Source of the DNA: Pteria penguin
Taxonomy: Eukaryota > Mollusca > Bivalvia > Pterioida > Pteriidae
Length of the DNA stretch: 64,000 nt
NCBI GenBank assembly: GCA_035048485.1
Contig: CM068587.1
Coordinates: 43,523,842 to 43,587,841, forward strand
Direction: 5' to 3'
Made by a program: the position numbers and the translations under genes. Below, one piece after another: positions 46,337 to 57,788 of this stretch. The notes beneath the pieces are model-generated. The model was given only the letters and a program-made list of their open reading frames with translations, had not been told where the DNA came from and ran no database searches. Numbering within the stretch: position 1 is the stretch's first letter; every line of letters starts with the position of its first letter.

Positions 46337-47285
46337 CTGCAATATTAATGAAATAGTAATGTCTTATATAAAAAGAATAACAAGATATGACCACGAACTA
46401 CAGTTGGTTTTCCTATTATTTCCATTGTAAATTAAAAATTCATTACAAAAATCATACCACATATATTTTTCTGATGCTTATGTATGTTCTCATGTCACAT
46501 ATCAGCTGTCATTTTTCTTCTACAGGAATTTGCCAAATTCCAAACACCTATCATACATATCTTGACCACTATAACCTTCCTCTCAGATCTTGGAAGTTTA
46601 TTAATGTGATCTAATTTCAGCTTAATAACATACTCTAGCACAGATTAATAGTTTTAATATCATTTCTATATTATTTTTTTTTTCAAACTGTTCTCTAACA
46701 GGACGTAGGTTGAAATGTTCCAATCAAAATATTTAGGCACTATGTACATGGTATATGAAATAAGGAGGGAGACTGTAGTCTATAGTCATATAGAAAAATA
46801 AAAGTGAGGTAAGCATAGAAACAAGATACCCAAATGAACATACATGAAATATCTTTCCAGGGCTAAAACATTACACTTGCCAACTCACATGCTGTGAGGT
46901 GAATTTCAGTTTTGCAGATTGAAAATATACGGGAAAAAATCAAAGGACTGGAAGTTCTGGCAGTTGGCTATTTTGATTTAAGTAGGTAATTTTATCTTTC
47001 TATAAAGGAATTTTCAGTACCATTTGACATATATGTCTCTGTTACCTTCATGATGGATCTTTTACATGTGAAAACTTATTAAAGCTAATTAAGCTACTAT
47101 ATGGATTTTAATTTAACTATTGCAACTCCTGTTAGCAAACTTAATGTTTTCAAATAAGGTTAAATATCTAGGTCAACATCCAAAATGACTGCCTTGGTTA
47201 TGAGGAATCTGTGTTTGAAAATGTGAAAACTCTATTGCTTGCCGCTCAAAACTTCAACTTTTTGTAACAGACAGATAGATGAGTT
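46337..47285. other. Upstream intron, nothing recognised
   Basis: No element ends, tandem repeats or phase-compatible codanin-1 exon. This is a comparatively repeat-poor stretch. Confidence 0.45.
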
Positions 47286-47690
47286 TTATTACCCCACATC
47301 TGACTAGATTGTTGTGAAATTATGCACAATGATTGGCTTAGACCTGTCATGTGTTGACCGAGTATACCTTATACACGGTTACTAAGATGTTCTATATCAT
47401 TTGCTCTGAAGTCACTATTCAGGTCAATGACAGTGGTGTAAATTAAATGACGTCAATGACTGAATAGTGACATCACAGGTTGACAATAATGACATCAACT
47501 TACACAACCACCAAAGGTAACAATACCAGTATAGCTACACATGCTGCAGAATAATATCATCTGTGGGGTAAATTACTTACATAGTCATTGGTGACTGGGT
47601 ATGGAATGACACATTTTCAGTAAATGTCATACCCGATTCGGATCCACCTCATCCCATACCCTGTCACCAAATAACTATATAACCAATGAT
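47286..47690. repeat. Palindrome-rich MITE-like segment
   Basis: TTACCCCACATCTGA (about 47289) and TCATCTGTGGGGTAA (about 47558) form an inverted pair. Inside lies a hairpin with arms GTCACTATTCAGGTCAATGA / GTCAATGACTGAATAGTGAC (about 47412-47471). Adjacent is another inverted pair: TAGTCATTGGTGACTGGGTA (about 47582) against CCCATACCCTGTCACCAAAT (about 47650-47685). Confidence 0.65.
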
Positions 47691-47829
47691 ACTTCGCCCC
47701 TCCAGAGAAAAGCCGAAGACAGTAAAGAAACAAGTTAGTAACGTCCATACTATAAGCAAACAGTTATGGATGCATTTCAAAGTAACTAAAACAAAATTTG
47801 GGGTAGTATTAGTTTATTTCCTGATGTAC

Positions 47830-48037
47830 AACAAGAAGCCCAAGTAGGCCTATAATGCTCACCTGAACATCTAGATCAACGAAGCGCAAAATTTGTGCAT
47901 AATATGTTGAGGAACAAGCATAAAATTTTTCATTGAATTTTGCCCAGTAGTTTCAGAGAAGAAGTTGAATATATCAAAAAGTTTACGAACAGACGATAGA
48001 CAATCTGGTATAAGATTCGGCTCAGGTGAGCTCAAAA
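47830..48037 (+). mobile_element. Miniature type A element (~208 bp)
   Basis: Has both ends, ACAAGAAGCCCAAGTAGGCC with GCTCACCTGAAC at the left and GATTCGGCTCAGGTGAGC at the right. Only one short module lies between (TTTGCCCAGTAGTTTCAGAG, AGAAGTTGAATATATC). It is the minimal form of the family in this window. Confidence 0.75.
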
Positions 48038-48540
48038 TCGAAGTCCCATAACTCTGTAACGACAAATCGAAAATCGAAAGGCGGCTTCCTCTCTACATTC
48101 TTGATCTACTGATTTCAGTATATTTCAAGTGAATTCAATCAAAACAAAATCAAAGAAAAACTTGCATTCTTTAAAGACATACATACAAAGCTATTGACGT
48201 GAAAATTTCTTGAGAAGAAAATCATCCACTATCGTGTCTTGTGACATGAAAAGTGATACAGTATCTTGAACCTGTTTTTTTTTTCTCAAAAATGAATAAA
48301 ATGAGAAAGGGTAAGGGGGGGGAGGTGTTTTCAATTTTTTTTATGAAAGAACATGATGATTTCTTATACAACAATTATTTTAAGTGTTAGATATTGAAAA
48401 CATATCAATATCTGTATGGTTTGCACTTCACTGGAAGAAGAAGTCAATGCAAATTGCAATGATGCTGTAATCTTTCCCCTTTTGCATAGAATAAAATTAA
48501 TAAAACTTGGCATTCACACAGTCCAGAAGATAAAGAAGAA
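48038..48540. other. Degenerate repeat remnants
   Basis: Type D-like words (AAGTCCCATAACTCTGTAAC, CAAAAATGAATAAAATGAG) without ends. A G-rich run (GGGTAAGGGGGGGGAGG) lies at about 48310. Confidence 0.4.
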
Positions 48541-48667
48541 ATCAAAGGCTTGAAGAGCCACAAAGGTGTCAAGGTAAATTTGATTTAAAGCTGTCAAAAG
48601 TAGCATAAATTGACCAGTCGTGTTCATCTTTTTTGTTGAATTCCGAAAATTTTTGGAATTGAGTAAA
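48541..48667 (+). mobile_element. Left part of type C copy 3, split by a type A element
   Basis: AATCAAAGGCTTGAAGAGCC to GGAATTGAGTAAAA. The remainder is at 50546-51895. Confidence 0.75.
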
Positions 48668-50545
48668 AACAAGAGGCCCAAGTGGGCCTATATCGCTCAC
48701 CTGAGCACAAAGTGCATATTTAGAAGCAAGCAAGAAATTCTGTGCAGGGGTTCTGGAGAGGAAGATGAAAAAGTGTCAATCAAACAAAGCCAATGGCGGC
48801 CATCTTGGATTACGGATCGGCATGAAAAACCTATACTTGGTAGAGGACCTAGAGTACTTACTTTCTATGCAGTTTGGTGAAATTTTGTGCAGTGGTTCTG
48901 GAGAAGAAGTTGAAAATGTGTCAACCAATCAGAGTCAATGGCGGCCATCTTGGATCACGGATCGGCATAAAAAACACCAAACTTGATAGAGGACCTTAAG
49001 TACTTACTTTCTATGCAGTTTGATGAATTTCTGTGCAGTGGTTCTGGAGAAGAAGTCGAAAATCAGACCATTGTAAAGGAGGGCTTTAATAAAAGTTTGG
49101 TGAAATTTTGTGCAGTGGTTCTGGAGAAGAAGTTGAAAATGTGTCAATCAAACAGAGCCAATGGCGGCCATCTTGGATTACGTATCGGCATGAAAAACCT
49201 ATACTTGGTAGAGGACCTAGAGTACTTACTTTCTATGCAGTTTGGTGAAATTTTGTGCAGTGGTTCTGGAGAAGAAGTTGAAAATGTGTCAACCAATCAG
49301 AACCAATGGCAGCCATCTTGGATCACGGATTGGCATAAAAAACACAAACTTGGTAGAGGACCTTGAGTACTTACTTTCTATGAAGTTTGGTGAAATTCTG
49401 TGCATCGGTTCTGGAGAAGAAGTCCAAAATGTGTCAACGAATCAGAGCCAATGGCGGCCATCTTGGATCATGGATAAGCATAAAAAACACAAACTTGGTA
49501 GAGGACCTTGAGTACCAGTTTCCTATGAAGTTTGGTGAAATTCTGTGCAGCTTTTCTGGAGAAGAAGTCGAAAATGTGTTAACCAATCAGAACAAATGGC
49601 GGCCATCTTGGATCACGGATAGGCATAAAAAACACAAACTTGGTAGAGGACCTTGAGTACTTACTTCTTCTGAAGTTTGGTAAAATTCTGTGCAGCGGTT
49701 CTGGAGAAGAAGTCGAAAATCAGACCATTGTAAAGGAGGGCTTTAATCAAAGTTTGGTGAAATTTTGTGCAGTGGTTCTGGAGAAGAAGTTGAAAATGTG
49801 TCAATCAAACAGAGCCAATGGCGGCCATCTTGGATTACGGATCGGCATGAAAAACCTATACTTGGTAGAGGACCTAGAGTACTTACTTTCTATGCAGTTT
49901 GGTGAAATTTTGTGCAGTGGTTCTGGAGAAGAAGTTGAAAATGTGTCAACCAATCAGAGTCAATGGCGGCCATCTTGGATCACGGATCGGCATTAAAAAC
50001 ACCAAACTTGGTTGAGGACCTTAAGTACTTACTTTCTATGCAGTTTGATGAATTTCTGTGCAGTGGTTCTGGAGAAGAAGTCGAAAATCAGACCATTGTA
50101 AAGGAGGGATTTATTAAAAGTTTGGTGAAATTTTGTGCAGTGGTTCTGGAGAAGAAGTTGAAAATGTGTCAACCAATCAGAACCAATGGCAGCCATCTTG
50201 GATCATGGATTGGCATAAAAAACACAAACTTGGTAGAGGACCTTGAGTACTTACTTTCTATGAAGTTTGGTGAAATTCTGTGCAGCGGTTCTGGAGAAGA
50301 AGTCAAAAATGTGTCAACCAATCAGAGCCAATGGCGGCCATCTTGGATCACGGATCGGCATAAAAAACACAAACTTTGTAGAGGACCTTGAGTACTTACT
50401 TCCTATGGAGTTTGGTGAAATTCTGTGCAGCGGTTCTGGAGAAGAAGTCGAAAATGTAGAAAAGTTAACGACGGACGCTGAACGCCGGACGTCGGACGCT
50501 GCACTATGACAATAGCTCACTTGAGCTATGCTCAGGTGAGCTAAT
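48668..50545 (+). mobile_element. Type A element whose core is a 145-bp tandem array with higher-order structure
   Basis: Both type A ends are present: AGGCCCAAGTGGGCCT with GCTCACCTGAG, and CTCACTTGAGC/GCTCAGGTGAG after an ACGGACGCTGAACGCCGG tract. The core is ten copies of a unit beginning near CCAATCAGAGCCAATGGCGG (about 48780-50317), most spaced ~145 bp. Three spacings of about 220 bp carry an extra 76-bp piece, GACCATTGTAAAGGAGGG (about 49067, 49723, 50091). The frames through the array are a by-product of a unit length that is close to a multiple of three. Confidence 0.85.
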
Positions 50546-51895
50546 AAAAAGCTTAAGGTCCGACAGCCATATATCATCTATCATTTTATAGTTCTTTATG
50601 TCATTCTTGCAGAAGTATGTCAAATATCTTTTCACAAAGAATGTACATGTGAAATCAAACGAACACCATTCCCTTTTTTTTTACAAAGATAGATTAATGG
50701 ACGAGTTGTTACATTGCCTGTAAAATAAGGAAGCCTTATGCTTAATTTGTTTTAAGATATGGTCTAGGTTACTGTTTTTGTCTACGATACTAGCACTGAC
50801 ACTAGGGTCAACAGCTTCTATATATCGTCCAAACACACTCGTTATTATTCGGTCATTTATTGGATGTGCATGTGTAAGGGCTACAACCCCATGCCGTTCG
50901 CCGTAATGACGCAAGCCGATTGTGCATCACAATCGCACTTTATCGGTTGATTTGGATTAAAATCTTCACATGTAAGTTCTACGTAACTTATTTTTCATGC
51001 ATTCAATCTAAAATTCTGTCTTAATCCATGCTATCATCCTTTACATCCGCATTAAATTTTGTAGGCGATTTGAAAACTTTCTCGGCTGCCATATTTTATC
51101 CCCTACTGGGAACTTTTCCAGATATAAGGAAGACCATGTGATATATATACACATGCTACTTCCCTAATAAGAAAAAAATGAGGCGTGGCTTTAGAAATTT
51201 TAGTGGGAAAATTCACAACTGCGCAAAAACAAGTAATTGCCATTTACTTAAAGCTATTTGGCTTTGTGACCAACATCTTGATCATTTAATGCTATTCCGA
51301 TTGCAACCTAAACTTTTTAAAAATCTATGCTTGTTTAAGATAGACAGGAGTTACCTGCTCTTGCTTGCTATCGCTGCGCGAAAAGACAGGTGACCACCGC
51401 CATTTTGTAGAGGCTATTCCCTGTCCAGCAAGTACTATTTATAGCACAGACAGTAAGGGCAGATAAGAAGCTAAAACACTGCATGTAGATATTTTTAAAA
51501 TTCCTCTGCAGTAGCATACACAGCATAGGTATACAGTACCTGATGTAATTTACGAGAGGCTCGTGATGTTTAGCCTTCAAGTTGAGGATGTAATTAATTT
51601 TGTCGATATTTGTTGATTCTAGATTAAATGAATGAAACAAAAAGAAATTCAGTGAGATAAAAATAACCGATAACGTGTCACTTGAACCTAGGTCAGCCTC
51701 GTTATGAATTAGTGGTCACCTGTCTAGATACCTCTGTGATACGCATTGCCAGTCTACATTTAGGATTCTATGAAATCTTTTATTTGTTCTTTTTTAGACT
51801 GAAATTTATATCTACATATCTAAATATATTATTATTATATCATTTATATTATTATATATATTTCGAAGTTCGCGTGATCGGTTTCCATACTGGAA
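50546..51895 (+). mobile_element. Right part of type C copy 3
   Basis: Resumes at ATAAAAAGCTTAAGG and carries the first inverted segment (about 50897-50945). It stops within the 3' half at GTTTCCATACTGGA, missing the second inverted segment. Confidence 0.75.
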
Positions 51896-51961
51896 ATCTG
51901 GAATTTGAGATACATATAAAAAAAATTTTTCACTATATAAGTTCTTTTCATACATATGATA

Positions 51962-53025
51962 AAATCAAAGACTTGAAGAGCCACAAAGGCGTCAAGCTAA
52001 ATTTCATTTAAAGCTGTCAAAAGTAGCAGAAACTGACCAGTTGTGTTCATCTTTTTTGTTGAATTCTGATTATTTTTGGAATAGAGTAAAAATAAGAGCT
52101 TAAGGGCCAACAGTCATGTATCACATAATATTAAAATGTGAATGAAAGTTATCAGTGGGCAACATAGCTCTTCAGTGGGGCTTTCTCATGAAGAAAGATG
52201 TATGGTAAACAGTTTCTTGATGGGATCCGTTGTCATGAGGAAGTCAAAGGTTATAAGTGGTATTGATTATGACATCATCATAACATTTTATTATTCTTTA
52301 CGTCATTCTAGTCAAATGTCTTATCACAAAGATTGTACATGTGAAAACAATCGAACACCATTGCCATTTTTTTAACAAAGATAGAAATGGACGAGTTGTT
52401 ACCATTGCCTGTAAAATACATGGAAGCTTTATGCTTTATTTGTTTTAAGATATGGTCTAGGTTACAGTTTTTGTCTACACAACTAACACTGACACTAGGG
52501 CCAACAGCTTCTATATATTGTACTAACACACTAGTTATTATTCGGTTGTTTATTGTATGTGCATGTGCTAGGGCTACAACGCCATGCCGTTCACCATAAT
52601 GACGCAAGCCAATTGTGAATCACAATCGCACTTTATCAGTTGATTTTGAATAAAATCTTCCCAAATAAGTTCTATATTTTTCATGCATTAAATCTAAAAT
52701 TCTGTCTTAATCCATGCTATCATCCCTTACATTCGCATTAAATTTTGTAGGCGATTTGAAAACTTTTTTGTTGCCATTTTTTATGCCGTCATGGGAACTT
52801 TTCCAACTATGGGGAAGACCATGTGATATATACACATGCTATTTCTCAAATAAGGCAAAAATGAGGCGTGGCTTAAGAAATTTTAGCAGGAAAATTCACA
52901 ACTGTGCAAATAAAGATGGTTTCAACAGCAAGTAATTCCTAATTACATAAAGCTATTTGGTTTTGTGACCAACATCTTGAACATTCAATGCTATTTTGAT
53001 TGCAACCTAAGCTTTTTAAAAAGCT
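51962..53025 (+). mobile_element. Left part of type C copy 4
   Basis: From AATCAAAGACTTGAAGAGCC to TTTTTAAAAAGCT, with an extra ~140-bp piece at about 52130-52270 absent from other copies. Interrupted by the insertion at 53026-55073. Confidence 0.72.
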
Positions 53026-55073
53026 AGTGTTTTATCTAAAGCGAAATAGCATGGCGCCGCGCCATGCCCTTTTTATGCAGCGCCATGCCCTTTTTCTGAG
53101 CGCCATGCCCTTATTTTCCCTATGTGATTATTTTATGAGACTAAAGAAGATCAATCTTTGTTCACGTAATATGAAACCCTCAAAAAGATCGTTATTTACA
53201 GGGCCAGTATATTACGAATATCGCTTGGGACATGCCCTCTTTAGAATTTGGTAACACTTTCCGTACAACATTACGTAATGGTCTAAGTCAGCTGTTTGAC
53301 CCGCTAAATATCAGCCATAACCTGTGTACTGCACTGTCTGCTACTTTTGAGGTGTTAATTGGGACAATTTAATCAATGTTACCTTCTTAGATTTAGATTA
53401 CATCCGTACACGATGAGAGTTTGACATGGTTGTCTGAATGCCGAAATAGTAATTTTGCAGGTCAAATTCACATCTATTACCAGTCAGATATTAAAGAAAA
53501 TTAAAGGATGTTTGAACTTTAAAAGCATTTATTCTAGGATTATATGAAAAGTAAAACATTAAAAGCATTTATTCTAGGATTATACGAAAAGTAAAACATT
53601 AAATGAAAAGTGACTGGTTTACATAGCAGGTCACGATCGCTACCCATTTTAAATGCTTTACTTAATATCATTTAACAAATTTTCACAATTTGACACCAAA
53701 TATTTAAAGATCCACTCTCCACATTTCCTCTGATAATTTTGAACATTGTTTAGTAATTCCCGGGAAGATGATATTTCAGAACATCTTTTTCATTTGATAC
53801 AACAATATCATCATAAGTAGTTGCAACAAGAGAGGCAACAAACTAACCAAGTGTACTGTATTCACACTATCAGACGTGTCGGATTTTTACGATCAAAGAG
53901 CTGAACAACATAACTGATTATAAAACATGACTTTTTGGTACATGTATTTTTAGAATCAAAGGCTAAGTCCTTGCTAGAATCAATAGATTATCTACGATCT
54001 GTAAGTCAATAAATGTGAATGAACATTAACCATTTATAATTTATTACTATTACTTAAGTACTTTGAGCTGAGACAATCATTTGGGCCAGCAACTTATTTA
54101 CAAAAATCGTGGTATAAAGCAGTCACAAAACTTAAGTAACTAATAACCTTAAGGGGACAGATACACTTTATATTTCCCATTATCAATGCTTCCAGCAATT
54201 TCCTCTAAGATTTTGAATTTGAATTATTCAAATGTCAGTCACACATCCTTCCTGTAGCACCAGATCCAGGAGTTTATTTGTGAAGGAAAATTGGGTGGAT
54301 GTTGGAGGCTGAGAGAAATTTTTGTTTTGTTAGTAGCAAACTGTTTTCTTTATTTTCATCAAAATGTTGGTCAGGTTAATTAAAAATTTATATCAACATT
54401 GAAATACAACTGCACATCAAGGATTTATAAACTTGTTTATGTCTTTGTGCACATGCATACTTCTAGATCCCACATAACATTTCGTTTAATAACACATTCT
54501 TTTCAGCTAAAATAATGGCATGTCATTCAAATATTTAAGTTATGTAAAAAATAATGATACATTCTAAAGACTGTTCAAGGTACAATGACAAAACTTGCAG
54601 TATCTCATTTTGCCAGTAATAGACAGAAGGGACTGTGCTGGTCTTAGAGAAGTTTGAATAAATTTTTATGAACATGAAACAGTATAAGTTAACAAATTGG
54701 GAATTTATGCAATACTCAAAAGCATATAATGATTGCAATAATGTAATTGTAACAGATATTAAGTAATTATAGCTCCTATAACTGTGAAAAGGAATTTATT
54801 CTGAAGAGAAGCTGGAATTAAGATTTTCAACCAAAGCAATGTTAAGGATTGCAAATTACATCAAATTATCAATAACAATTGTCTTTTACATTTTCAAATA
54901 TCATCTATGAAAATAAAACGAGGAAATAATGCAATTTTAAACTAAATTTTTAAATGTGTTTGGTGACATTTAAAGTTGCTAAATTAAGTGCCCTTTTTAC
55001 CAAATACTGCATTAAAAAGTGCCCTTTTGATGGGGAAATTCGTGTGCCCTTTTGGAATCCTAGATTTAACACT
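53026..55073. mobile_element. 2.05-kb hAT-like non-autonomous element inserted in type C
   Basis: The type C sequence is continuous across it, with AAAAGCT on both sides (53019-53025, 55074-55080). Ends are inverted: AGTGTTTTATCTAAAG at the left; the right end, in reverse complement, is AGTGTTAAATCTAGGA. GCGCCATGCCCTTTTT is tandemly repeated at 53051-53118, and GTGCCCTTTT words recur near the right end (54990-55055). No transposase frame is found. Duplication length and the AGTGTT ends suggest hAT, but this is not certain. Confidence 0.68.
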
Positions 55074-55690
55074 AAAAGCTATACTTGTTTAAAATAGACT
55101 GGAGTTACCTGCTCTTGCTTGCTATCGCTGCAAGGAGAGACAAGTGACCAACGCCATTTTGTAGAAAGTGTTATTTATAGCACAGGCGGTAAGGGCAGAT
55201 AAGAAGCTGTACACACTGCGTGTCGATATTTTTAAAATTCGTCTGCAGTAGCATACCAGGGACTTATATATCTAAATTGTATAATTTAGATATTTAAGTC
55301 CCTCAGCATATGCAGCAAAGGTATACAGTACCTGATGTAATTTACGAGAGGCTCGTGATGTTTAGCCTTGACAATGTAATTAATTTTGTCAATATTTGTT
55401 GATTCTCGGTTAAATGAATGAAACAAAACGAAATCCAGTGAGATAAAAATAACAGATAACACATCACTTGAACCAAGGTCAGCCTCGTTGTGAATTAGTG
55501 GTCATCTGTCTAGATATTTTAAGATCTTTGTGACATGCATTGCTAGTCTATATTTAGGATTCTTTAAAATATTTTTTTTTTCTTTTTGGAAATTTATATC
55601 TAAATATATTGTTATTACATTATTTATATTATGATATATATTTCAAAGATCACGCAATCGGTTTCCATATTGGCGCTTACATGTATAATT
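55074..55690 (+). mobile_element. Right part of type C copy 4
   Basis: Resumes at AAAAGCTATACTTGTTTAAA, contains the GTTATTTATAGCACAGGCGG block and stops at TTTCCATATTGGCGCTTAC. A 46-bp palindrome is inserted at 55258-55303. Confidence 0.72.
55258..55303. repeat. 46-bp near-perfect palindrome inserted in type C
   Basis: Two 21-bp arms with one mismatch around GTAT; the outer bases are AGGGACTTA and TAAGTCCCT. Other type C copies lack it at this position, so it is an insertion, perhaps a minimal MITE. Confidence 0.8.
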
Positions 55691-56115
55691 TAAATACACT
55701 TAAAATGTTGTAAAATTTGACCCTGCAACAAGATCATGACACTTCCTTGAGGTGTAAGCAACAAGCATGTGTAATATTATTGAAATCTATCAAGGTGCTA
55801 AAATGTTATGGCCCAGACAAGTTTTTACCATTCCAGTCCATTGTGACTTTAACCTTGAGAATATGACCCTGAGACAAGGTCATCACACTTCCTTGAGATG
55901 TAAGCAACAATCCTGTGTAATATTATAGAAATCCATCAAGGCGCTAAAAAGTTATGGCCAGCACAAGTTTTTAACATTCAGGCCCATTGTGACCTTGACC
56001 TTAAGAATATGACCCTGAGACGAGGTCATGACACTTCCTTGAGATGTAAGCAACAATCATGTGTAACATTATTGAAATCCATCAAGGCGTTAAAAAGTTA
56101 TGGCCCGGACAAGCG

Positions 56116-56153
<38 letters not shown>

Positions 56154-56215
56154 TACATATACACGGATGGTGGCATTACTATATCCCCTCGGCAACAAGT
56201 TGCGAGAGAGGATAA
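55691..56215 (+). mobile_element. Type D-like element with three ~128-bp units
   Basis: Units at about 55735, 55865 and 55993 share (TGA)CCTTGA, ATATGACCCTGAGAC(A/G)AGGTCA, ACACTTCCTTGAGRTGTAAG and GAAATCCATCAAGGCG. It ends with GGCCCGGAC, an (AC)n tract and CTCGGCAACAAGTTGCGAG, a hairpin followed by AGGATAATAAA. Confidence 0.65.
56117..56160. repeat. (AC)16 microsatellite with ATAC extension
   Basis: Pure AC from 56117 to 56148, then ATACATACATATACAC. It occupies the place taken by the ACGG tract in other elements of this architecture. Confidence 0.95.
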
Positions 56216-56920
56216 TAAATTTATAAGGTTAAGTAATTTTAAAAACAATGGTAAAATTTCAAGGTCAAAATCATGGGGTCAAAATCATACCATCAGCAAC
56301 ATTTCATAAGAAGCAAAATTTATACAGTGTCACAACTTTACATCTTTAGTCTTACTACTCAAAAAGTACATTTAATGATAGGAAGGATTTCTTTTAAATT
56401 TACCTTTAAACCTCAAAGCAATAAAGCTAACAGTGAGTCTGTGTGTAATATTTCATAATGAGGGAAATGCATTTAATGTTATGGTACAGAAACCAAATTT
56501 AGTTATCCACCTTTTGAAACCTTCATCTTCTACTTTTTGAAATCCAAATTAATAGGGAATATCCTTAACTCATGGCAAGTCTAAGCATGACAATTAAAGT
56601 AATTAGGTGTAAAAGTGGTTCATTTATGCTTCAGAATCAATCTTCATTTATCCATGATCTATGACCTAGACCTTTGACTTTCTGACCTCTAAATCAATAG
56701 GGCACATCCCTGACTCACCTAGAGTCTGTGTGTGATTTCTATGACAATGGGTGTAAGAGAAATTCAGTTATGGTCTGGATATCATATTCAGTTATCCATG
56801 CTCTGTGAACTTGACCTTTGACGTACTGACCTCCACATTACAGACAGAGAGACAGGGTGATTTCAATATACCATCCCTCCCTTTAAGTTTGTGTGGGGGT
56901 ATAAATATAAACCTTAAGCA
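56216..56920 (+). mobile_element. Type F-like element
   Basis: Units with GACCTTTGACTTTCTGACC, CTAAATCAATAGGGCACATC and GTCTGTGTGTGAT words (about 56500, 56650, 56790). It ends in GACAGAGAGACAGGG and a GTGTGGGGGTATAAATA end similar to 19360-19380. Confidence 0.5.
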
Positions 56921-57256
56921 TGTCAGTACAGGCCATATGAATCAAAAGAAAAATTTCATAAACCTCAAGTAAATCAAAATTAATTTTCGAACTAAAGCTG
57001 AATTTCATAACTCTTAAGACTTACAGTGAATGAGTGCTCTACAATCTGTTTTGAAAATCAAAATAAATTATCAACCTAAACCTCATTGGTTCAATTTCAT
57101 TAGATTATTATGATTTACGACAAACAAATGCAATAATACACGTTTTTGTGCAAAATGAAATGAAACAAAAGGTACAAATGGAATCTCTATCATTTCAGCA
57201 ACTTGAGCACACAAGATACTTAGAAAATATGAGAATGTTCTTTAATGAAAGTATCC
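56921..57256. other. No feature recognised
   Basis: AT-rich sequence. A good-looking minus-strand donor at about 57025 does not lead to a phase-compatible exon. Confidence 0.4.
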
Positions 57257-57545
57257 TTTTATACCTCTGTGTTATTGTCTGCTTTTTCCAAAGGTGTATA
57301 TTTTGCATGTCTCTGGTACTGACTACTTCAGCCAAAGGTTTTCATTTTACATGACTGCTTCAAATAAAGTTTCCAAGTTACATGTCTGTTGTACTGACTA
57401 CTTAGGTCACTATTTTATGTGTTGTATTGCTGTGATATTGTCTACCTCAGCCTACTGTGAACCTTTTGTACTTCTGTGGTATTCTTTACTTCAGTCGACT
57501 TTACCTTTTGTATTTCTGTGGGTTTGACTGCATCAGTTGACTGAG
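57257..57545. repeat. Degenerate ~60-bp tandem repeat
   Basis: About five units with CTTTTGTA(T/C)TTCTGTGG, ATTGTCTAC(C/T)TCAGCC and related words (for example TACTGACTACTTCAGCC). Divergent, no coding meaning. Confidence 0.55.
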
Positions 57546-57788
57546 AAGATCAATATTCTCATCATCTGGATTACCATTCAAACTAATGTTACTTGTACAC
57601 ATCTACATTTAAAAAAAAAAATCAAAATATAATGTGAACAACACAACAGGTAAACATCATGAAACGCCTGGGTAAACATCTTAATAAATTGAATAGGTTG
57701 TCAGTTTTTCACTCTTTTGTTTTATCAAATTTTAACTTTTGTCCTCTGTCATGGCATTTTTGTTCAGAAGCCAACACAAAGAAAGTAG
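57546..57788. other. No feature recognised
   Basis: Short unassigned stretch before a type A element. Confidence 0.4.

Noticed and set aside
46520..46614. Plus-strand exon after TTTTTCTTCTACAG at about 46518
   Set aside because: Good acceptor but no donor, no homologous content, and opposite strand to the gene.
46520..46630. Preceding codanin-1 exon on the minus strand (frame with KLDHINKLPRSERK)
   Set aside because: Its only open frame would end in phase 0, whereas the 46336 exon needs two bases from the preceding exon; the other frames contain stops.
48765..50509. Set of 70-140 residue repeat proteins (frames through the 145-bp arrays)
   Set aside because: The frames overlap in different registers, exist because unit length is near a multiple of three, and appear in three non-coding elements. 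No start context or splice sites are conserved.
57022..57070. Micro-exon with donor ACT|GTAAGT on the minus strand
   Set aside because: The 21-bp candidate cannot end in the phase required by the next codanin-1 exon without a stop codon.
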